Shown here in pieces: positions 9,070 to 18,276 of a stretch of 64,000 nucleotides of DNA. Source of the stretch: Sphingomonas sp. S2M10 (GTDB lineage Bacteria; Pseudomonadota; Alphaproteobacteria; Sphingomonadales; Sphingomonadaceae); NCBI RefSeq assembly GCF_012650175.1, contig NZ_JAAILI010000014.1, positions 1 to 64,000 on the forward strand, written 5' to 3'. Below the pieces are notes generated by a model that saw nothing but the letters and a program-made list of their open reading frames with translations, was not told where the DNA came from and did not search any database. The first letter of the stretch is position 1, and each line of letters starts with the position of its first letter. Made by a program: the position numbers and the translations under genes.

Positions 9070-9807
9070 TCAGCCGCTGAGCACCCGCGCCTGGGGCACG
9101 CTGCCGCCATAGCTTTCCGCCGCGATCCGGAAGCCGGCGGCACGCAGCGCCTCGGCCCGGTCGCGCGTACTGGTGGTGAAGATGATCTGCTCCTGACGGA
9201 TGGTGTCGGCGAACGCCGGCTCGGCCTCGACACGGGCGATCCAGGCGGCGGTGCGCGGCCAGCGGGCGGCATCCACCGTGAACCCGGCCAGCAGCGCATT
9301 GCGGAAGAAGGCGGCAATGGTGATGTCGGCAAGCATCATCGTGCCGAACAGAAAACCGTCTTCCGGCGCCTGCACCTCGATCCAGTTGAGCGCATCGGGC
9401 AGATCGGTTTCGCGCACGCGCGCGAGCGCCGCCGCATCGGGTTCGCGCTTGTACACGCGCGGCGCCATGATCGTCGCGAAGAACAATCGCCAGATCACCA
9501 CGTCGCCGAGGCGACTATCGGCATATTCCTCGATCCAGCGCGCACGCGCGCGATCGGCTGGCCGCGCCGGCAGCAGCGCGGGGCCCGGATAGGCTTCATC
9601 CAGATATTCGCAGATCACGGTCGAGTCGTTGAGCACCAGATCCCCGTCGATCAGCACCGGGACGCGGCGCAGCGGGCTGATCCGGGTGAAGGCTTCATTG
9701 CCGTAGAACGGCACGATGGGATCCACTTCATGCTCCAGGCCCTTCATCGCCAACGCGACCAGGACCTTGCGGACATAAGGCGACACGGGGCTACCGACGA
9801 CCAGCAT
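9070..9807 (-). CDS. Glutathione S-transferase family protein
   Basis: A 245-residue protein with an N-terminal thioredoxin-like domain (MLVVGSPVSPYVRKVLVALA), the glutathione-binding cis-proline turn (RRVPVLIDGDLVLNDSTVICEYLDE) and a C-terminal helical domain (residues about 85-200). The N-terminal SPYVRK is the usual position of the catalytic serine or cysteine; here it is serine-type. The last 30 residues extend slightly beyond a typical GST. It acts in cytosolic conjugation or thiol chemistry, with the substrate unknown. It converges on the terminator at 9012 and is divergent from the ThDP enzyme at 9854, with only 46 nt between starts. Confidence 0.9.
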   Translation of the reverse strand: MLVVGSPVSPYVRKVLVALAMKGLEHEVDPIVPFYGNEAFTRISPLRRVPVLIDGDLVLNDSTVICEYLDEAYPGPALLPARPADRARARWIEEYADSRLGDVVIWRLFFATIMAPRVYKREPDAAALARVRETDLPDALNWIEVQAPEDGFLFGTMMLADITIAAFFRNALLAGFTVDAARWPRTAAWIARVEAEPAFADTIRQEQIIFTTSTRDRAEALRAAGFRIAAESYGGSVPQARVLSG

Positions 9808-9853
9808 GCCGGAGGGGATATCGCGATGCGTCCGCCCGGTCTAGGCTTGCCAG

Positions 9854-11509
9854 ATGACCGCGAAACGTACCGGGGGCCGGATCCTCGTCGACAATCTGGT
9901 GGCACAGGGCTGCGACCGCATCTTCCACGTCCCGGGCGAGAGCTTCCTCGCCGTGCTCGACGCGCTGCATGACGAGCCGAGCATCGATCTCGTCACCTGC
10001 CGCCAGGAAGGCGGGGCGGCGTTCATGGCGTGCGCCGATGGCGCGATGACCGGGCGGCCGGGGGTGTGCTTCGTCACCCGCGGGCCGGGCGCGACCAATG
10101 CCAGCATCGGCGTGCATGTCGCGATGCAGGATTCGCAGCCGATGCTGCTGTTCATCGGCGACGTCGATCGCGGCATGCGCGACCGCGAGGGGTTCCAGGA
10201 AGTCGACCTGCCCGCGATGTTCGCACCGCTCGCCAAATGGGCGACGCGGATCGAGGACGCACGCCGCATCCCCGAATATGTCGCCCGCGCCTGGAACGTC
10301 GCCACTTCGGGCCGACCGGGCCCGGTGGTGATCGCGCTGCCCGAGGACATGCTGCTCGATGCGGTCGAGGCGGTCGACCGCCCGGCCATCGCCGAGCCTA
10401 TCCAGGCCGCCGACGCCTTCGACCTCGACCAGCTCTACGATCTGCTCCGCGACGCCGAGCGCCCGATCGCGATCGTCGGCGGGGGCGGCTGGGATTCGGA
10501 CACGGCGGAGGATTTCGCCCGCTTCGCCGAGTCGATCGACCTGCCGGTCGCCTGCGCCTTCCGCCGGCAGGACGCGATCGACAATGGCTCGCCGGTCTGG
10601 GCGGGCAATCTCGGATATGGGCCCAACCCCAAACTGGTCGCGCGGATCAAGGCGGCGGACCTGCTGCTGGTGGTCGGCGCGCGGCTCGGCGAGGCGACGA
10701 CCGACGGCTACAGCCTGATCACCCCCGAGCATCCCGGGCAGACGCTGGTCCATGTCCATCCGGACCCGAACGAGTTCCACCGCGTCTACCGCGTCGATCT
10801 GCCGATCTGCGCGCGGCCGTTCGAGTTCGCGGTCGCCGCCTCGGCCACGGCGGAAGCGGCCAACCTGCCCCGCTTCGACGGCGCCGCCGCCCATGCCGAA
10901 TGGCTCGAATGGTCGACGCCCAAGCCGCGCGCGGGCGTGGCGCTCGATCTCGGCCCCTGCGTCGCGGCAATGCGCGAGCAGCTGCCGGCGGACACCATCA
11001 TCTGCAACGGCGCGGGCAATTTCTCGGGCTGGTGGCACCGCTACTGGCCCTACACCGCCCAGCCGAGCCAGCTCGCCCCCACGGCGGGCGCGATGGGCTA
11101 TGGCGTGCCCGCCGCCGTCGCGGCGGCGCTGCGCTTCCCGGAACGCAAGGTGGTGGCGGTCGCCGGCGACGGCGACTTTCTGATGAACGGCCAGGAGCTC
11201 GCCACCGCGGTCCAGCACGGCGCCGACATGCTGGTCATCGTGGTCGACAACGGCGCCTATGGCACGATCCGCATGCACCAGGAGCGGGAGTTCCCCGCGC
11301 GTCTTTCCGGCACGACGCTCCGCAACCCCGACTTCGCGGCCCTCGCCCGCGCGTTCGGCGGCTGGGCGACGACCGTGGAGACGACCGAGGCCTTCGCCCC
11401 GGCGCTTGCCCTCGCCCTGGCCCAGCCGGGGCTCAAGCTGTTGCATTGCAAGACGGATGTCGAAGTGATCAGCGCCGCGACGACGATCAGCAACCTGCGG
11501 AATCGCTGA
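9854..11509 (+). CDS. Thiamine diphosphate-dependent enzyme (acetolactate synthase-like)
   Basis: A 551-residue member of the pyruvate decarboxylase / acetolactate synthase superfamily. The N-terminal pyrimidine domain has the activating glutamate in CRQEGGAAFMA and GRPGVCFVTRGPGATNA. A central transhydrogenase-like domain follows. The C-terminal ThDP domain has GDGDFLMNGQELATA...VVDNGAYGTIRMHQ, the GDG-X24-27-N motif. Length fits the family. No small regulatory subunit gene (ilvH) is adjacent, so a biosynthetic acetolactate synthase is less likely than a catabolic or unassigned carboligase or decarboxylase. The exact substrate cannot be told from sequence alone. Confidence 0.9.
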   Translation: MTAKRTGGRILVDNLVAQGCDRIFHVPGESFLAVLDALHDEPSIDLVTCRQEGGAAFMACADGAMTGRPGVCFVTRGPGATNASIGVHVAMQDSQPMLLFIGDVDRGMRDREGFQEVDLPAMFAPLAKWATRIEDARRIPEYVARAWNVATSGRPGPVVIALPEDMLLDAVEAVDRPAIAEPIQAADAFDLDQLYDLLRDAERPIAIVGGGGWDSDTAEDFARFAESIDLPVACAFRRQDAIDNGSPVWAGNLGYGPNPKLVARIKAADLLLVVGARLGEATTDGYSLITPEHPGQTLVHVHPDPNEFHRVYRVDLPICARPFEFAVAASATAEAANLPRFDGAAAHAEWLEWSTPKPRAGVALDLGPCVAAMREQLPADTIICNGAGNFSGWWHRYWPYTAQPSQLAPTAGAMGYGVPAAVAAALRFPERKVVAVAGDGDFLMNGQELATAVQHGADMLVIVVDNGAYGTIRMHQEREFPARLSGTTLRNPDFAALARAFGGWATTVETTEAFAPALALALAQPGLKLLHCKTDVEVISAATTISNLRNR

Positions 11510-11552
11510 ACGGATAGGAACCCGTTAACCGCTTTCGTCCTAAAATGGCCAC

Positions 11553-11810
11553 ATGGGACAGCAGACGGTAGTGCGGTGGAAGACGGCGCATCTCGGCAAG
11601 CGCGGGGATCGCGCGCGGATCGGCGGGCGGCCGGTGTGGCAGTGCGAATGGCGCTGGCTCAACAAGCAGACCGTCCGGCTGCCGCACCCGCTGCATACCA
11701 GCGACATTTTCTCGTTCATGATCTGTGAGATCGGCCCGGCGACCGCGCCGATCCGCTTCGCGGCGGCGCAGGTCGAACCGGAGATGTGGGCGTTCTACGT
11801 GCCGGATTGA
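11553..11810 (+). CDS. Conserved small hypothetical protein
   Basis: An 85-residue protein rich in Trp and Arg (VVRWKTAHLGKRGDRARIGG, WQCEWRWLNKQTVRLPHP) and ending EMWAFYVPD. Third codon positions are strongly G/C, as in neighbouring genes, so it is very likely coded. No domain is recognised and no signal peptide is seen. It sits 43 nt after the ThDP enzyme on the same strand and before a repeat element. Confidence 0.7.
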   Translation: MGQQTVVRWKTAHLGKRGDRARIGGRPVWQCEWRWLNKQTVRLPHPLHTSDIFSFMICEIGPATAPIRFAAAQVEPEMWAFYVPD

Positions 11811-11823
11811 GGGACACATTTCT

Positions 11824-11933
11824 TAGCCCCTCCCCTTCGGCGGAGGGGTTGGGATGGGGCCGTGTCTCACCGAGACCAACAGACGTTCTGGAATGCCTCC
11901 ACCCCCAACCCCTCCTCCAAGGAGGAGGGGCTT
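11824..11933. repeat. GC-rich inverted-repeat element (copy without the 64-nt module)
   Basis: The left end is AGCCCCTCCCCTTCGG followed by GGAGGGGTTGGGATGGGG. The right end is CCCCCAACCCCTCC and the AAGGAGGAGGGGCTT hairpin. The inner GTGTCTCACC...CGTTCTGGAAT segment is almost identical to the copy at 22261, which additionally carries the 64-nt folded module. The two form an empty/filled pair. Confidence 0.8.
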
Positions 11934-12001
11934 GCGTTGCATAACGAAAACGGGCCGCACCTTTCGGTACAGCCCGCTTCATGTCCGGCTTCGTCAACGA
12001 C

Positions 12002-12172
12002 TCAGATGTCGTCGCCGAGGGCGCCCTTGATCTTGCCGCCGAGCTGCTGGGCCTTGCCCTTGGCTTCCTGCGCCGCGCCTTCGTCGCGCGTCGCGGGGTT
12101 GTCGCTCTGCTGCTTCACCTTGCCGGCCAGCTCGTTGAGATTGCCTTTGATCTTGTCGGTCAGCTCGCCCAT
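12002..12172 (-). CDS. CsbD family stress-associated protein
   Basis: A 56-residue protein, MGELTDKIKGNLNELAGKVK...KIKGALGDDI. The repeated K(I/V)KG(N/A)LNE / A(K)GKAQQLGGKIKG pattern is the CsbD signature. These small hydrophilic helical proteins are often induced by general stress; the molecular function is not known. The ATG at 12172 gives the canonical N-terminus. Length is normal for the family. Confidence 0.93.
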   Translation of the reverse strand: MGELTDKIKGNLNELAGKVKQQSDNPATRDEGAAQEAKGKAQQLGGKIKGALGDDI

Positions 12173-12239
12173 GATCTATACTCCTGGCTAAGGTCGGGTG
12201 CCACACGACACGACACCTGCGACTTGCCCGAAAGAACGA

Positions 12240-13031
12240 CTATCGGGCGGGAGCGGTTCCCGATCCGCTGCGGGTGACCTCGTCCAGAAACGCCATCGTC
12301 GCACGCCATGCTTCCTGCGCGCCATCCGGGTTCTTGGTTCGCAGCAGCGTCGACGCGCCATGCGCCCCGCCCAGCCTGGGCACGAACTGCGTCTTCTGCG
12401 TCGCGGGTGAGGCCTTGAGGATCTTGCGCGCCGCATCCTCCTCCTGGCCGTCCCGCGCCGAGGTGACGAAGATCGGCACACGCACCTGGCTGGCCGCGCG
12501 CGCCACCGCGCCCTTGTCGTCGAGATATTCCCCCGGCGAGAAGGCGAGCAGCGCCCGCACCTGTCCCGGATGCGCGGCGGCGAGCGGGAAAATCAGCGCC
12601 GCCGAATAGCTGCTGCCCCACAGGAGGATCGGCAGCTTCTGCTGCCGGGCCCAGGCAAAGGCCGCATCCAGGTCCTGCTTCGCCTCGGCATAGCTTGCCG
12701 AATGGCCGAGCATCCTCACCGTCTCGTTCACCCCGAACAGCGTGCCCCCGGCGCGTTGGTCGATCCGCAACGACGAATAGCCGGCCTGCGCCAGCTGCGG
12801 CGCGAGCAGTGCGTACTCGTCCTTGCTCGATTCGGCCTGGTGAAACAGCAGGAGCAGCGCCTTGGGCTTGGCCGCGCGCGTATAGACCCCGGCGATCTTC
12901 ACGCCGTCGGCGGCGGTGAGCGTCACCGGATCGGCCGAGATCGGCCCCCGATTCTCCGCCGGATCACCCTGCGGCCGGGGATGGCAGCCCGCCACCGCGA
13001 GCAGCGCCAGCGCCGCCAGCGCGCCCCGCAT
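12240..13031 (-). CDS. Alpha/beta-hydrolase lipoprotein (dienelactone-hydrolase-like)
   Basis: About 263 residues. The N-terminal lipobox is LLAVAGC ([16 protein letters not shown]). The hydrolase core has a nucleophile elbow LLWGSSYSAAL, an acid in VPIFVTSARDGQEED and a C-terminal histidine in LGGAHGAST, in the Ser-Asp-His order. The elbow is G-x-S-x-S rather than the usual G-x-S-x-G. It is anchored in the envelope. The start at 13031 overlaps the thiSG stop by one base, so it is probably translated from the same message. A thiamine role is not implied; the substrate is unknown. Confidence 0.87.
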   Translation of the reverse strand: MRGALAALALLAVAGCHPRPQGDPAENRGPISADPVTLTAADGVKIAGVYTRAAKPKALLLLFHQAESSKDEYALLAPQLAQAGYSSLRIDQRAGGTLFGVNETVRMLGHSASYAEAKQDLDAAFAWARQQKLPILLWGSSYSAALIFPLAAAHPGQVRALLAFSPGEYLDDKGAVARAASQVRVPIFVTSARDGQEEDAARKILKASPATQKTQFVPRLGGAHGASTLLRTKNPDGAQEAWRATMAFLDEVTRSGSGTAPAR

Positions 13032-14035
13032 CAGATCAGCCCCGCCAGCGGGCTCGACGGATCGGCATAGCGGCGCTTGGCCATGCGCCCGGCGCGGTAG
13101 GACAGCCGCCCCGCCTCCACCGCCGCCTTCATCGCCGCCGCCATCAGGATCGGATCCTTGGCCTCGGCGATCGCGGTGTTCATCAGCACGCCGTCGCAGC
13201 CCAGCTCCATCGCCACCGCCGCGTCCGACGCCGAGCCGACGCCGGCATCGACCAGCACCGGCACCTTGGCGCCTTCGACGATCAGCCGGATCGTCACCTG
13301 GTTCTGGATGCCGAGCCCCGATCCGATCGGCGCACCCAGCGGCATGATCGCGACCGCACCGGCATCCTCCAGCCGCTTGGCGGCGATGGGATCGTCGACG
13401 CAATAGACCATCGGCTTGAAGCCTTCCTTGGCCAGCACCTCGGTCGCGCGCAGCGTCTCGACCATGTCCGGATAGAGCGTCCGCGCCTCGCCGAGCACTT
13501 CCAGCTTCACCAGCTCCCAGCCGCCCGCCTCGCGCGCGAGGCGCAGCGTGCGGATCGCGGATTCGGCATCGAAGCAGCCCGCGGTGTTGGGCAGATAGGT
13601 GATCTTCTTCGGGTCGATATAGTCGGTGAGCATCGGCGCCTTGGGGTCGCTCACGTTCACCCGGCGCACCGCCACGGTGACGATCTCGGCCCCCGAGGCG
13701 GCGACCGCGGCCGCGTTCTGCTCAAAATCCTTGTACTTGCCGGTGCCGACGATCAGCCGCGAGCGGAAGGTCTTGCCCGCCACCGTCCAGCTATCGTCGG
13801 CAAGCGGGCCGGCATGGTCACCGCCGCCCACGAAATGGACGATTTCCAACTCGTCGCCGTCCTCGACGATGATCTCGCCCAGCGTCGAGCGCGGCACCAC
13901 TTCGAGGTTGCGTTCCACCGCCACCTTCTCGGGCATCAGCCCCAGTTCGCTCGCGAGCTGCGCGAGGGTGAGCCCGGCGGTGATGCGCTTGTGTTCGCCG
14001 TTGACGCGGATGGAGACGGTGCCGTCGCTGTGCAT
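13031..14035 (-). CDS. thiG: Fused sulfur carrier ThiS and thiazole synthase ThiG
   Basis: A 334-residue two-domain enzyme of thiamine thiazole synthesis. Residues 1-72 are a ThiS beta-grasp carrier ([22 protein letters not shown]...EIVHFVGGG). The run of glycines at 70-72 sits where free ThiS would end in GG. Residues about 82-334 are ThiG, with RLIVGTGKY, the Schiff-base lysine in [10 protein letters not shown] (K177), GLGIQNQ and [15 protein letters not shown]. In the fused form the GG end is internal, so thiocarboxylation at a free C-terminus would need cleavage, or the domain has another role. ThiS-ThiG fusions are known in sphingomonads. No TPP riboswitch is visible upstream. Confidence 0.95.
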   Translation of the reverse strand: MHSDGTVSIRVNGEHKRITAGLTLAQLASELGLMPEKVAVERNLEVVPRSTLGEIIVEDGDELEIVHFVGGGDHAGPLADDSWTVAGKTFRSRLIVGTGKYKDFEQNAAAVAASGAEIVTVAVRRVNVSDPKAPMLTDYIDPKKITYLPNTAGCFDAESAIRTLRLAREAGGWELVKLEVLGEARTLYPDMVETLRATEVLAKEGFKPMVYCVDDPIAAKRLEDAGAVAIMPLGAPIGSGLGIQNQVTIRLIVEGAKVPVLVDAGVGSASDAAVAMELGCDGVLMNTAIAEAKDPILMAAAMKAAVEAGRLSYRAGRMAKRRYADPSSPLAGLI

Positions 14036-14115
14036 GAAGAGCCTTGGATTTGATCGGAGACGTCACCTCATATAGGGAGGGCGGCATCCTGCCCGCAACC
14101 GAAAGGCGCCTTGCA

Positions 14116-14550
14116 TTGGCCGATACGATCTTCGTCTTGAATGGCCCCAACCTCAACCTGCTGGGCCTGCGCGAGCCGGAAATCTATGGATCGGACACGC
14201 TGGACGACATTGCCGGCATGCTGGAGGACCGCGCCCGCGAGCTGGGCCTCGAGATCGAGATGCGCCAGTCCAACCATGAGGGCCATCTGATCGACTGGCT
14301 GCACGAGGCGCAGGCCGATGGCGCCCGCGCCGTCCTACTAAATCCGGGAGGGTACACGCACACCTCGGTCGCGCTACACGATGCGGTCAAAAGCATCCGA
14401 ACGCCGGTGATCGAAGTGCATCTCTCCAATCCGCACGCCCGCGAATCCTTCCGCCACACGAGCTTTGTCGGCCGTGCTGCGAAAGGCACAGTGGCCGGCT
14501 TTGGTGCACACTCCTATATTCTCGCGCTTGAAGCCGCCGCGCGTCTCTGA
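14116..14550 (+). CDS. aroQ: Type II 3-dehydroquinate dehydratase
   Basis: A 144-residue enzyme of the shikimate pathway that dehydrates 3-dehydroquinate to 3-dehydroshikimate. Motifs: [12 protein letters not shown], the catalytic tyrosine in [42 protein letters not shown] with the catalytic histidine region, and [17 protein letters not shown]. The TTG at 14116 gives exactly the standard N-terminus ([10 protein letters not shown]). An earlier in-frame TTG at 14044 would add 24 non-homologous residues and overlaps the thiSG promoter region. accB follows 44 nt later, in the common aroQ-accB-accC order. Confidence 0.94.
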   Translation: MADTIFVLNGPNLNLLGLREPEIYGSDTLDDIAGMLEDRARELGLEIEMRQSNHEGHLIDWLHEAQADGARAVLLNPGGYTHTSVALHDAVKSIRTPVIEVHLSNPHARESFRHTSFVGRAAKGTVAGFGAHSYILALEAAARL

Positions 14551-14594
14551 CAGAGGGCGCCGTTTCATTTGAAGAATTCACAAAGAAGGGTCGT

Positions 14595-15077
14595 ATGGCC
14601 GAAGAAACCAAGACGGGTGCAATGCAGGTCGATATCGAGCTGGTCCGCCAGCTCGCCACCGTGCTCGACGACACCCAGCTGACCGAGATCGAAGTGGAGG
14701 ACGGCGAACGCCGCGTCCGCGTCGCCCGCACCATCACCGCCGCCCCCGCGGCACCGATGCAATATGCGCAGCCCGCGCCGATGCTCGCCGCCGCTCCTGC
14801 TGCGACTGCCCCGGCCGAAATCGTCGCCGCGCCGCAGCCGGCCGCCAATGCAGTCAAGTCGCCGATGGTCGGCACCGCCTATCTCAAGCCGAACCCCGAG
14901 GCGAAGACCTTCGTCACGGTCGGCCAGCAGGTCGCCGCGGGCGATACGCTGCTGATCATCGAGGCGATGAAGGTGATGAACCCGATCCATGCCCCCACCG
15001 CCGGCACGGTCAAGGCGATCCTGGTCGAGAACGGCCAGCCGGTCGAGTTCGACCAGCCGCTCGTCGTGGTCGAGTAA
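14595..15077 (+). CDS. accB: Biotin carboxyl carrier protein of acetyl-CoA carboxylase
   Basis: A 160-residue BCCP. It carries carboxybiotin between AccC and the carboxyltransferase in fatty-acid synthesis. It has an N-terminal helical segment, an Ala/Pro-rich linker (residues about 58-95) and a C-terminal biotinyl domain with K126 in EAMKVMNPI, the site of biotinylation. The downstream neighbour accC starts 10 nt after its stop, the usual accBC operon. Confidence 0.98.
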   Translation: MAEETKTGAMQVDIELVRQLATVLDDTQLTEIEVEDGERRVRVARTITAAPAAPMQYAQPAPMLAAAPAATAPAEIVAAPQPAANAVKSPMVGTAYLKPNPEAKTFVTVGQQVAAGDTLLIIEAMKVMNPIHAPTAGTVKAILVENGQPVEFDQPLVVVE

Positions 15078-15087
15078 CGGAACGGCC

Positions 15088-16452
15088 ATGCCCGAGATCA
15101 AGAAGCTGCTGATCGCCAATCGCGGCGAGATCGCGCTGCGCATCCACCGCGCCTGCCATGAAATGGGCATCAAGACGGTGGCGGTGCACTCCACCGCCGA
15201 TGCCGATGCGATGCATGTGCGCCTGGCGGACGAGGCGATCTGCATCGGCCCGCCGGCCGCATCGGAGAGCTATCTCAACGTGCCCAACATCATCTCGGCC
15301 GCCGAGATTTCGGGCGCGGATGCGATCCACCCGGGCTATGGCTTCCTTTCGGAGAACGCCCAGTTCGCCGAGATCGTCGAGGCACACGGGCTGATCTTCG
15401 TCGGGCCCAAGCCCGAGCATATCCGCACCATGGGCGACAAGATCGAGGCGAAGCGCACCGCCGGCGCGCTCGGCCTGCCGCTGGTGCCGGGCTCGGACGG
15501 CCCGATCGCGGATCTGGAAGAAGCCAAGGCGATCGCCGCCAAGGCCGGCTATCCGGTGATCATCAAGGCCGCCTCGGGCGGCGGTGGTCGCGGCATGAAG
15601 GTGTGCACCAGCGAGGACCAGCTCGAAACGCTGATGCAGCAGGCGGGTTCGGAAGCGAAGGCCGCGTTCGGCGACGCCACGGTGTACCTCGAAAAATATC
15701 TCGGCAATCCGCGCCACATCGAGTTCCAGGTATTCGGCGACGGCAACGGCAACGCGATCCATCTGGGCGAGCGCGACTGCTCGCTCCAGCGCCGCCACCA
15801 GAAGGTGCTCGAAGAGGCGCTCTCGCCGGTGATCACGCCCGAGGAGCGCGCGCATATGGGCGGCATCGTGGCCAAGGCGATGTCCGACATGGGCTATCGC
15901 GGCGCGGGCACGATCGAGTTCCTGTGGGAAAATGGCGAGTTCTACTTCATCGAGATGAACACCCGCCTTCAGGTCGAGCATCCGGTGACCGAGATGATCA
16001 CCGGCATGGACCTGGTCCGCGAGCAGATCCGCGTCGCCGAAGGGCATGGCCTGTCGGTGCGCCAGGAGGAACTGGAGTTCCGCGGCCACGCGATCGAATG
16101 CCGCATCAACGCCGAGGATCCGCGGACCTTCGCGCCCTCGCCGGGCACGATCACGCATTTCCACGCGCCGGGCGGCATGCACGTCCGCGTCGATAGCGGC
16201 ATCTATTCGGGCTACCGGATCCCGCCTTATTACGATTCGATGATCGCCAAGCTGATCGTCTATGGCCGCACCCGCGAGGGCTGCATCCTGCGACTGAAGC
16301 GCGCGCTGGAAGAGTTCGTGGTCGACGGAATCAAGACGACGATCCCGCTCCACCAGGCACTGCTCGACGACCCCGAGTTCCAGAAGGGCGAATACACGAT
16401 CAAGTGGCTCGAGGAGTGGCTGGCCCGCCACGACGAAGCCGCCGGCGCGTGA
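15088..16452 (+). CDS. accC: Biotin carboxylase subunit of acetyl-CoA carboxylase
   Basis: A 454-residue ATP-grasp enzyme that carboxylates biotin on AccB. Seen: the N-terminal [20 protein letters not shown], the ATP-grasp glycine loop [13 protein letters not shown], the [17 protein letters not shown] lid and [20 protein letters not shown], with the catalytic [10 protein letters not shown]. Length is normal. The frame stays open upstream through accB, but the true start is the ATG at 15088, at the conserved [14 protein letters not shown]. It overlaps the next gene by 4 nt. Confidence 0.98.
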   Translation: MPEIKKLLIANRGEIALRIHRACHEMGIKTVAVHSTADADAMHVRLADEAICIGPPAASESYLNVPNIISAAEISGADAIHPGYGFLSENAQFAEIVEAHGLIFVGPKPEHIRTMGDKIEAKRTAGALGLPLVPGSDGPIADLEEAKAIAAKAGYPVIIKAASGGGGRGMKVCTSEDQLETLMQQAGSEAKAAFGDATVYLEKYLGNPRHIEFQVFGDGNGNAIHLGERDCSLQRRHQKVLEEALSPVITPEERAHMGGIVAKAMSDMGYRGAGTIEFLWENGEFYFIEMNTRLQVEHPVTEMITGMDLVREQIRVAEGHGLSVRQEELEFRGHAIECRINAEDPRTFAPSPGTITHFHAPGGMHVRVDSGIYSGYRIPPYYDSMIAKLIVYGRTREGCILRLKRALEEFVVDGIKTTIPLHQALLDDPEFQKGEYTIKWLEEWLARHDEAAGA

Positions 16453-16790
16453 AGGCGACGATCTACCACAACCCGCGCTGCTCCAAGTCGCGCGAGGCGC
16501 TGGCGATCCTCACGGACGCCGGCGCCGAGGTGGAGGTGGAGGTGATCGAGTATCTCAAGACGCCGCCGAGCCGCGAGGTTCTGGCGGCGCTGTACGAGCG
16601 CGCGGGGATGACCGCGCGTGAAGGCCTGCGCATCGCCGAGGACGCCGCCAAGCCGCTGAAAGGCGCGGACGACGACACCATCCTCGATGCGATGGCGGCC
16701 AACCCGATCCTGATCGAGCGCCCGCTGGTGGTCACCGAGCGCGGCGTCCGGCTGGGAAGGCCGCCCGAGAAGGTGCGGGAGATCCTGTAG
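16449..16790 (+). CDS. arsC: ArsC/Spx-like arsenate reductase family protein
   Basis: A 113-residue glutaredoxin-dependent ArsC-type protein. The catalytic cysteine is C11 in [13 protein letters not shown]. The arginine-containing [26 protein letters not shown] matches the C-terminal block of the family. It starts at a GTG overlapping the accC stop (GTGA). Genuine arsenate reductase activity or a YfgD-like redox role are both possible. No arsenic-resistance genes (arsR, arsB) are near, so the ars name is by family only. Confidence 0.88.
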   Translation: MKATIYHNPRCSKSREALAILTDAGAEVEVEVIEYLKTPPSREVLAALYERAGMTAREGLRIAEDAAKPLKGADDDTILDAMAANPILIERPLVVTERGVRLGRPPEKVREIL

Positions 16791-16796
16791 GCGTTC

Positions 16797-16920
16797 GCTC
16801 CCCTCCCGCTTGCGGGAGGGGTCGGGGGAGGGACCGACGTGGCGGCTGCTGCCGCGACGGCATCGCGGGCGCCGACGTCATCCCCTCCCCTAGCCCCTCC
16901 CGCAAGCGGGAGGGGAACGC
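16797..16920. repeat. GC-rich inverted-repeat element between convergent genes
   Basis: CCCCTCCCGCTTGCGGGAGGGG at the left is mirrored by CCCCTCCCGCAAGCGGGAGGGG-type sequence at the right, with about 50 unique nt between. It lies between the convergent arsC and NmrA-type genes. It may also act as a bidirectional barrier to transcription. Confidence 0.75.
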
Positions 16921-16932
16921 GTATCGAGAAGG

Positions 16933-17781
16933 TCAGCCCCGCACCCCCGCGACGATCGTCTCGCGCCACGGCGTGGTCGGGCGGCCGATCAGCCCGGACA
17001 GCGTCTTCGACTCATCGAACAACGCCCCATCGGCCACCCGCGCATCGCTGTCCGCGAGGATCGCCGCGAACGGCCCCGGCAGGCCTGCGCCTTCCAGCGC
17101 CTCGGCATAGTCCGCTTCCGGCAGGTCCTGATAGGCGACCGGCTTGCCCGAGGCCTCGGCCAGCGCCGCCGCCAGCTCGACATGGGTGAAGCCGGTATCG
17201 CCGGCCAGCTCGAACGTGCCGGCTTCGCCGCGCACCAGCACCACCGCCGCCGCCTCGGCATAGTCCGCCCGCGCCGCGCCGGAGACCAGCCCCTCGCCCG
17301 CGCTGCCGATCAGCACGCCATGCTCGATCGCGGGACCGGCGCTCATCAGATAGTTCTCGGTGTACCAGCCGTTGCGGAGCAGCGCGTGCTGCACGCCGCT
17401 TGCCGCCAGCAGGTCTTCGGTCGCCTTGTGCTCGACTGCCATCTGCATCGGCGAGCTCTGCGCGCGGAGCAGGCTGGTATAGGCGATCAGCTGCACGCCC
17501 GCCGCCTTGGCCGCGTCGATCACCGCCCGGTGCTGCGGCACCCGGCTGCCGATCGCGTTGCCCGAGACGAGCAGCAGGCGGGTGACGCCCGCGAGACCCG
17601 ACGCCAGTGTCGCCGGCGCATCATAGTCGAACGCGCGCACGGTTACGCCCTTGGCGGCGAGGTCGGCGACGCGCTCCGGCGCGCGCGCCAGCGCGACGAT
17701 CTGGTCGGGCGCGACCTTGCCCAGCAACGAGTCGATCACGAGGCGGCCCAGCTGGCCAGAAGCTCCGGTAACGGCGTACAT
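16933..17781 (-). CDS. NmrA/QOR2-like NAD(P)-binding oxidoreductase
   Basis: A 282-residue atypical short-chain dehydrogenase with the nucleotide-binding motif VTGASGQLGR at the N-terminus and RAFDYDAP, LLLVSGN, HRAVIDAAKAAGV and YTSLLRA along the Rossmann domain. It lacks the classical YxxxK pair, as NmrA and QOR2 quinone reductases do. It is expected to reduce quinones or sense redox cofactors. It is divergent from an HxlR regulator with 89 nt between the starts. A regulator of this family next to a quinone or aldehyde reductase is a common arrangement, suggesting control through the palindrome at 17828. Confidence 0.9.
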   Translation of the reverse strand: MYAVTGASGQLGRLVIDSLLGKVAPDQIVALARAPERVADLAAKGVTVRAFDYDAPATLASGLAGVTRLLLVSGNAIGSRVPQHRAVIDAAKAAGVQLIAYTSLLRAQSSPMQMAVEHKATEDLLAASGVQHALLRNGWYTENYLMSAGPAIEHGVLIGSAGEGLVSGAARADYAEAAAVVLVRGEAGTFELAGDTGFTHVELAAALAEASGKPVAYQDLPEADYAEALEGAGLPGPFAAILADSDARVADGALFDESKTLSGLIGRPTTPWRETIVAGVRG

Positions 17782-17827
17782 GGCAGTTCCTTTCGGCGAT
17801 GGATTGACGACAGCGATCTAGCGCCCC

Positions 17828-17844
17828 ACTTACGAATCGTAAGT
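17828..17844. promoter_or_regulatory. Probable HxlR-type operator palindrome
   Basis: ACTTACG-AAT-CGTAAGT is a perfect 7-bp inverted repeat with a 3-nt spacer, in the 89-nt divergent region. A second half-site, GGTAAGTA, lies 12 nt further right. The spacing suits a winged-helix dimer and could cover both promoters. Confidence 0.6.
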
Positions 17845-17870
17845 ACGCACACAAAGGTAAGTATAAAAAA

Positions 17871-18263
17871 ATGTCCGCGTCCCCGCCCCGCACCCTTGCC
17901 GCGATGATGGATCGCGGCGACGTGTTCGTCCCCGATTGCCCGTCGCGCGCGGTGCTCAAGCGGATCACCAGCAGCTGGGGACTGCTCGTGCTGGTCGCGC
18001 TGCAGGACGGCACCCGCCGCTTCAGCGAACTGCGCCGCCGGGTGAACGGGGTGAGCGAGCGCATGCTCGCCCAGACGCTCCAGCAGCTGGAGGCGCACCA
18101 TCTGGTGACCCGCCGCAGCCTGCCGGTGGTGCCGCCGCATGTGGAATACAGCCTCACCCCGCTGGGCGCGGAAGCGGCGGCGAAGGTCGAGGATCTGGTC
18201 GAGTGGATCCAGGCCAATCTGGGCGGGCTGATGCCGGCGGCGCTGGACGAGGCAGCGGAGTAG
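17871..18263 (+). CDS. HxlR family transcriptional regulator
   Basis: A 130-residue winged-helix regulator. The family cysteine motif is DVFVPDCPSRAVLKRI. The DNA-binding domain is WGLLVLVALQDGTRRFSELRRRVNGVSERMLAQTLQQLEAHHLVTRR, followed by the wing, PHVEYSLTPLG. HxlR proteins sense aldehydes, quinones or oxidants and usually regulate the divergent neighbour. The AT-rich upstream region with the palindrome at 17828 supports autoregulation. A REP element follows 14 nt after the stop. Confidence 0.95.
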   Translation: MSASPPRTLAAMMDRGDVFVPDCPSRAVLKRITSSWGLLVLVALQDGTRRFSELRRRVNGVSERMLAQTLQQLEAHHLVTRRSLPVVPPHVEYSLTPLGAEAAAKVEDLVEWIQANLGGLMPAALDEAAE

Positions 18264-18276
18264 CCCCATCCTGACC

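Noticed and set aside
14036..14115. A TPP riboswitch upstream of thiSG
   Set aside because: The conserved CTGAGA and CCTGAT blocks are missing and the gap to aroQ is too short.
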